Positions 32,645 to 36,799 of a stretch of DNA of 36,799 nt are shown piece after piece (the first letter of the stretch is position 1; each line of letters begins with the position of its first letter). A program made the translations under genes and the position numbers. Where the stretch lies: assembly GCA_964412845.1 (NCBI GenBank), contig CAYPQM010000056.1:1-36799 (forward strand), in the 5' to 3' direction. The DNA is from JAWWPY01 sp964412845. Lineage in GTDB: Bacteria; Actinomycetota; Actinomycetes; Streptosporangiales; Streptosporangiaceae. The notes below the pieces were generated by a model, which saw only the letters and a list, made by a program, of their open reading frames with translations, was not told where the DNA came from and did not search any database.

Positions 32645-35635
32645 ATGAACGTCCCGGCGTCGAACCTGGCCGCACAGAACCTGGCCGCACAGAATTTCGC
32701 GTCGCGGAATTTCGCGGCGCGGCACATCGGGCCGTCCCCGGCCGAGCAGGAGCACATGCTCGGGGTGACCGGCTACTCCTCCCTCGATCAGCTGACCACG
32801 GCGGCGCTGCCGCCCGGGCTGGGTGAGGGCGGGCTGGGTGAGCCCGCGCTGGGTGCGGGTGCGGCCGGCCAGTCCGGTGGCCTGCGGCTGCCGCCGGCGC
32901 TGTCCGAGGAGGAGGCGCTGGCCGAACTGCGCCGGCTGGCAGGCCTCAACACAGTGGCCGTGTCGATGATCGGCCTGGGCTACTACGGGACCGTCACGCC
33001 GGCCGTGATCCGCCGCAACCTGCTGGAGAACCCCGGCTGGTACACCGCCTACACGCCGTACCAGCCGGAAATCTCGCAGGGCCGCCTGGAAGCACTGCTC
33101 AACTTCCAGACCATGGTGGCCGACCTGACCGGGCTTCCGGTAGCGGGCGCGTCCCTGCTGGATGAGGCCACCGCAGCCGCCGAGGCCATGACCCTGGCCC
33201 GGCGGGCGGCGGGGCAGGGCCGGATCTTCCTGGCTGACGCCGACTGCCTGCCGCAGACCCTGGCGGTGCTGGCGACCAGGGCTGAGCCCCTCGGCATAGA
33301 GCTTCGGGTGGCCCCGGTCAGCACGGGCCTAATCGAGGCCGTGCCGGACGGTGAGCTGTTCGGGGTGCTGCTGCAGTACCCGGGGGCCAGCGGGGCGGTC
33401 CGTGACCTGCGGCCGGTTATCGCCGCGGCCCACAGGCGGGGCGCGGTGACGGCGGTGGCGGCTGACCTGCTCGCGCTGACCCTGCTGATGCCCCCCGGTG
33501 AAATGGGCGCGGACATCGCGGTGGGCACGACGCAACGGTTCGGCGTCCCGATGGGCTTCGGCGGCCCGCACGCGGCCTACATAGCGGTCCGTGACGGGCT
33601 GCGCAGGCAGCTGCCAGGGCGGCTGGTCGGGGTGTCGGTCGACGCGGACGGACGGCCTGCCTACCGGCTCGCACTGCAAGCTCGCGAGCAGCACATCCGT
33701 AGGGAGAAGGCGACCAGCAATATCTGCACGGCCCAGGTGCTGCTCGCCGTCATCGCCGCGATGTACGCGGCCTATCACGGCCCGGACGGGCTTGCTGCCA
33801 TCGCGCGGCAGGTGCACCGCAAGGCAGCCCGGCTGGCCGCGACATTGCGCGGCAGCGGCCTGGAGGTGCCGCAGGCCGGGTTCTTCGACACGATCACAGT
33901 CCGGCTGCCCGGTACCGCCGCGGACGCGGCGGCACGGGCTCGTGCCGCCGGGTACAACGTGCTGCTGGCCGATGCGGACACGGTCCAGGTGGCCTGCGAC
34001 GAGACCACCACCGACACGCATCTGGCCGAAGTCGCCGCGGCACTCACCGGCGGCCGCGCCCGGCCCGCGGAGGGCACCGTGGCGGATGGCACCGTGGCGG
34101 ACGGCCTCGCGGCGGCGGCTGACGCGCTGCCCGCGGACCTGGCCCGGACCTCCGGCTACCTCAGCCATCCGGTCTTCCACGAGCACCGGAGTGAGACAGC
34201 CATGCTGCGCTACCTGCGCCGCCTCGCGGACTCCGACATTGCCCTGGACCGTTCCATGATCCCGCTGGGATCGTGCACGATGAAGCTGAACGCGGCCGCC
34301 GAGATGGAGCCGGTGACCTGGCCGGAGTTCGCGGCGTTGCATCCTTTCGCGCCCGCTGGGCAATCCCGCGGCTACGCCGAGCTGATCAGTGGCCTGGAGA
34401 CCTGGCTGGCCGAGATCACCGGTTATGACGCGGTGTCGCTGCAGCCGAACGCGGGCTCGCAAGGCGAGCTGGCCGGCCTGCTGGCGATCCGTGCCTATCA
34501 CGCCTCGCGGGGCGAGGCCGGGCGCGCTGTGTGCTTGATCCCAGAGTCGGCCCATGGCACCAACGCCGCGAGCGCGGTACTCGCGGGACTGCGGGTAGCC
34601 GTCGTGAAATGCGGCGCGGACGGCGCGATCGACCTCACCGACCTGCGGGCCAAGCTCGCGGCGCACGAGGGACACGTGGCCGCCATCATGCTCACCTACC
34701 CGTCCACCAATGGGGTGTTCGAGGAGACCGTCACGCAGGTGTGCGAGCTGGTGCACCAGGCAGGCGGCCAGGTGTACGTGGACGGTGCCAACCTCAACGC
34801 CCTGGTCGGGCTGGCCCGGCCGGGCAGGTTCGGCGCGGACGTGTCGCACCTGAACCTGCACAAGACGTTCTGCATCCCGCACGGCGGCGGGGGGCCTGGG
34901 GTAGGCCCGGTCGCGGTCCGCGCCCACCTGGCGGCGTTCCTGCCGGGCGCCGGCCCCGCGGGGCGGCCCTCCGCAGCGCCGCGCGACGGAGGCGTCGGCC
35001 CGGTCGCGGCCGCACCGTACGGCTCCGCGGGCATCCTGCCGATCTCCTGGGCGTACATCCGGATGATGGGCGCCGACGGCCTGCGCCGCGCCACCCAGGT
35101 GGCGATCCTGTCCGCCAACTACATCGCGGCCCGGCTGGCCCCGCATTACCCGGTGCTCTACACCGGCCGCGGCGGCCTGGTGGCGCACGAGTGCATCATC
35201 GATCTGCGGCCGATCACCAGGGATACCGGCGTCACGGTGGAGGACGTGGCGAAGCGTCTCATCGACTACGGGTTTCACGCGCCCACCATGTCGTTCCCGG
35301 TGGCCGGAACCCTGATGATCGAGCCGACGGAGAGCGAGGACCTGGCTGAGATCGACCGGTTCTGCACGGCCATGGTCGCGATCAGGCAGGAGATCGCCCA
35401 GGTGGCGGCAGGCGAGTACGACGTCCAGGACAACCCGCTGCGGAACGCGCCGCACACTGCCGCGATGCTGCTCGCCACGGACTGGAAGCACCCCTACGAG
35501 CGCGAGCAGGCTGCCTTCCCGGTGCCGGGCACGAGGCAGGCCAAATACTGGCCGCCGGTCCGCCGGATCGACCAGGCCTACGGTGACCGCAACCTGGTCT
35601 GCGCCTGCCCGCCGCCCGAGGCTTTCGAGGACTGA
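32645..35635 (+). CDS. gcvP: Glycine dehydrogenase (aminomethyl-transferring), P-protein
   Basis: A 996-residue PLP enzyme that decarboxylates glycine and loads the aminomethyl group on lipoyl-GcvH. N-terminal half: FAARHIGPSPAEQEHMLGVTGY, YGTVTPAVIRRNLLENPGWYT, PYQPEISQGRLEALLNFQTMV. C-terminal half: IPLGSCTMKLNAAAEM, ESAHGTNAASAVLAG, the PLP Lys740 in HLNLHKTFCIPHGGGGPG, and ending in NLVCACPPPEAF. It is longer than most because of repeat-filled linkers: a start segment of four five-residue units, one near residue 58-77 and one near 477. ATG 32645 (GGAGG upstream) is chosen; ATG 32600 with GGGGGAGG is an in-frame alternative adding 15 residues. A glycine riboswitch controls it. gcvT and gcvH are not in the window. 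Confidence 0.95.
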   Translation: MNVPASNLAAQNLAAQNFASRNFAARHIGPSPAEQEHMLGVTGYSSLDQLTTAALPPGLGEGGLGEPALGAGAAGQSGGLRLPPALSEEEALAELRRLAGLNTVAVSMIGLGYYGTVTPAVIRRNLLENPGWYTAYTPYQPEISQGRLEALLNFQTMVADLTGLPVAGASLLDEATAAAEAMTLARRAAGQGRIFLADADCLPQTLAVLATRAEPLGIELRVAPVSTGLIEAVPDGELFGVLLQYPGASGAVRDLRPVIAAAHRRGAVTAVAADLLALTLLMPPGEMGADIAVGTTQRFGVPMGFGGPHAAYIAVRDGLRRQLPGRLVGVSVDADGRPAYRLALQAREQHIRREKATSNICTAQVLLAVIAAMYAAYHGPDGLAAIARQVHRKAARLAATLRGSGLEVPQAGFFDTITVRLPGTAADAAARARAAGYNVLLADADTVQVACDETTTDTHLAEVAAALTGGRARPAEGTVADGTVADGLAAAADALPADLARTSGYLSHPVFHEHRSETAMLRYLRRLADSDIALDRSMIPLGSCTMKLNAAAEMEPVTWPEFAALHPFAPAGQSRGYAELISGLETWLAEITGYDAVSLQPNAGSQGELAGLLAIRAYHASRGEAGRAVCLIPESAHGTNAASAVLAGLRVAVVKCGADGAIDLTDLRAKLAAHEGHVAAIMLTYPSTNGVFEETVTQVCELVHQAGGQVYVDGANLNALVGLARPGRFGADVSHLNLHKTFCIPHGGGGPGVGPVAVRAHLAAFLPGAGPAGRPSAAPRDGGVGPVAAAPYGSAGILPISWAYIRMMGADGLRRATQVAILSANYIAARLAPHYPVLYTGRGGLVAHECIIDLRPITRDTGVTVEDVAKRLIDYGFHAPTMSFPVAGTLMIEPTESEDLAEIDRFCTAMVAIRQEIAQVAAGEYDVQDNPLRNAPHTAAMLLATDWKHPYEREQAAFPVPGTRQAKYWPPVRRIDQAYGDRNLVCACPPPEAFED
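32663..32722 (+). repeat. 15-bp in-frame minisatellite at the gcvP N-terminus, four units
   Basis: Four 15-base units encode NLAAQ, NLAAQ, NFASR and NFAAR, directly before the conserved HIGPSPAEQ. Units one and two are identical; three and four differ at one base. Confidence 0.85.
32816..32860 (+). repeat. 15-bp in-frame repeat in gcvP, three units
   Basis: Three 15-base units encode GLGEG, GLGEP and ALGAG in a linker between GVTGYSSLDQLTTAALP and the conserved LPPALSEEEALAELRRL. They are imperfect. Confidence 0.7.
34073..34117 (+). repeat. 15-bp in-frame repeat in gcvP inter-half linker
   Basis: Two nearly identical 15-base units (GTVAD twice) and a diverged third (GLAAA) sit in the linker between the N- and C-terminal halves, where the family varies in length. 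Confidence 0.75.
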
Positions 35636-35662
35636 TCCGGCCGGGGCCGGCACCTGACCGCG

Positions 35663-35703
35663 GGACGCCTGACGCGCAGGACGCCTGACCCTCGGGACGC
35701 CTG
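35663..35703 (+). repeat. Three copies of a 9-bp motif at 16-bp spacing after gcvP
   Basis: GGACGCCTG recurs at 35663-35671, 35679-35687 and 35695-35703 in the 72-base gap between the convergent gcvP and propeller genes. Function unknown; it may be a decayed tandem duplication. Confidence 0.75.
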
Positions 35704-35707
35704 CCGT

Positions 35708-36799
35708 CTACCCGCGCAGCGCGTAGACCTTGCCGTCGTTGCTGCCGACGTACACGATGCCGCCGGCCACCGCGATTGCCGAGTCCACGGGACCGCCAGT
35801 GGGGAACTTCCAGACCGGGGCCCCGTTGTCGGCCCGCAGCCCATAGACCGTGTAGCCGTTGCAGCCGGCGTACACCATCGCGCCGGCCACCACGATGCCC
35901 GACGTCACCGAGCCATCCGTGGGGTAGTCCCAGAGCTTGCTGCCGTCTTTGGCGCGCAGCGCGTACACCTTGTTGTTGTTGCTGCCGGCGTAGACGATCC
36001 CGCCGGCCACCGCGATCCCTGATTGCACCGAATCGCCGACCGGAAAGCCCCAGAGCTTGCTGCCGTCTTTGGCGCGCAGCGCGTAGACCATGCCGTCCCC
36101 GCTGCCGGCGTAGACACTGTCGCCGGCCACCGCAATCCCGATAGCCCCGCCGGCACCGGTCGGGAAGTTCCAGAGCTTGCGGCCATCGCTGGCGCGCACC
36201 GCGACGACCATGTCGTCCCCGGCGGCGGCGTACACGGTACCGCCGGCCGCCGTGATCCACTCCCCGGCGCCGCCAGGCAAGTCCCAGAGCTCGCGGCCAT
36301 CGCTGGCGCGCAGCCCGTACAGCGTGCCGGCCCCGCTGCCGGTGAACACGCCGCCGTCGGCCACCACGATCGACGATGCGGCCGAGCCGCTGGTGGGGAA
36401 GTTCCAGAGCTTGTGGCCGTTGCTAGCGCGCAGCGCGTACAGGTTGCTGTCGTTGCTGCCGGCGTAGACGATCCCGCCGGCCACCGCGATCCCTGATCGC
36501 ACCGGGCCGCCGGTGGGGAAATCCCACACGTGCGCGCCGTTGCTGGCGCGCAGTGCGTACACCTTGCCGTCGGTGCTGCCCGCGAACACGATGTTGCCGG
36601 CCACCGCGATCCCCGCCACCTGGCCGCCGGTAGGGAAGTCCCAGATGCTGGTGCCCACGCCGGCCGCGGGGCTCGGCTGCGACGTGGGGCGGCTGGTCTT
36701 TGTGCCCGGGGTCGGCCGGCTACCGGCGGCCTGGTGCTGAGCCGCACCGCCCTGGCTGAGTTCCCATCCGGCGCCAGCCAGCCCGGCGCCCACCACCAC
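35708..36799 (-). CDS. Eight-repeat PQQ-type beta-propeller protein (N-terminus outside window)
   Basis: The frame is open through the window edge at 36799, so the start is not seen; 363 residues are visible. A hydrophobic stretch (VVGAGLAGAGWELS) looks like the end of a membrane anchor. A Pro/Thr/Ser linker of ~30 residues leads to eight ~40-residue repeats with the pattern xWDFPTGGxVxxGIAVAGGIVYAGSxDGKVYALRAxDG. The eight repeats would close an eight-bladed propeller. Such ectodomains in actinomycetes often follow a Ser/Thr kinase domain and a single membrane helix, so this may be a kinase sensor domain; the kinase part cannot be confirmed here. Repeat 7 has a lone Cys (YAGCNG). TAG stop. 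Confidence 0.85.
   Translation of the reverse strand: MVVGAGLAGAGWELSQGGAAQHQAAGSRPTPGTKTSRPTSQPSPAAGVGTSIWDFPTGGQVAGIAVAGNIVFAGSTDGKVYALRASNGAHVWDFPTGGPVRSGIAVAGGIVYAGSNDSNLYALRASNGHKLWNFPTSGSAASSIVVADGGVFTGSGAGTLYGLRASDGRELWDLPGGAGEWITAAGGTVYAAAGDDMVVAVRASDGRKLWNFPTGAGGAIGIAVAGDSVYAGSGDGMVYALRAKDGSKLWGFPVGDSVQSGIAVAGGIVYAGSNNNKVYALRAKDGSKLWDYPTDGSVTSGIVVAGAMVYAGCNGYTVYGLRADNGAPVWKFPTGGPVDSAIAVAGGIVYVGSNDGKVYALRG

Noticed and set aside
33329..35653. 774-codon antisense frame opposite gcvP
   Set aside because: It mirrors the gcvP codon bias, has no recognisable motif and no ribosome-binding site that I can see.
1..36799. CRISPR array, insertion sequence, prophage or integron
   Set aside because: The only repeats are the short tandem ones listed and the propeller repeats; there is no transposase, integrase or spacer-like pattern.

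Overview
The window comes from a high-GC Gram-positive, an actinomycete. The evidence is a near-uniform GC-rich third codon position, frequent GTG/TTG starts, many 1-4 base start/stop overlaps, an ergothioneine operon, an actinobacterial-type HelD, and a block with the same gene order as Mycobacterium tuberculosis Rv1822-Rv1832 (pgsA2-like, garA, ftsR, BFN protein, second MerR, gcvP). It is chromosomal. I see no rRNA, tRNA, insertion sequence, phage gene or CRISPR array.

Region 1 (1-10618) is accessory and metabolic. It holds the 3' part of a secreted-type GH53 endo-galactanase, a small membrane protein divergent from a MarR regulator, and an apparent operon of marR, a MetE-like methyltransferase broken by an amber codon, and an MFS exporter. 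These are followed by a crotonase, an alpha/beta hydrolase and an exported serine hydrolase with a beta-lactamase-like fold. On the minus strand lie a flavin disulfide reductase, a small P-loop kinase and a two-TM DUF4231/SLATT-like protein.

Region 2 (10739-20889) is the most interesting part. egtA-egtB-egtC-egtD make ergothioneine intermediates; egtE is absent. Convergent to egtD and divergent from the next operon is speD (AdoMet decarboxylase). The next operon starts with bpsA (branched-chain polyamine synthase) and continues with a GNAT acyltransferase, an FkbH-like HAD-IIIC/GNAT protein, a stand-alone acyl carrier protein, a phosphopantetheinyl transferase and a thiolase. Decarboxylated AdoMet from SpeD would feed BpsA. 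The FkbH-ACP-PPTase trio looks like a self-contained glyceryl-ACP supply. Together they suggest an uncharacterised pathway to an acylated or otherwise decorated branched polyamine (inference).

Region 3 (20961-23673, minus) has a cysteine-free HesB/IscA-like protein and HelD, the RNA-polymerase-recycling helicase.

Region 4 (23898-35635) is the conserved core block: CDP-alcohol phosphatidyltransferase, a nucleotidyltransferase fused to a degenerate phosphomannomutase, GarA with a zinc ribbon, FtsR-like MerR, BFN nuclease-domain protein, a second MerR cut short by an amber codon, an ABC-2 exporter pair, and a glycine-riboswitch-controlled gcvP. The window ends in a minus-strand eight-repeat PQQ-type beta-propeller protein whose N-terminus is outside the window.

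A pattern across the window is short in-frame tandem duplication. There are 15-bp units in gcvP (three places) and the ftsR tail, 18-bp units in the MFS and FkbH genes, a 38-bp duplication at the bpsA/GNAT junction, and a 16-bp triplet after gcvP.
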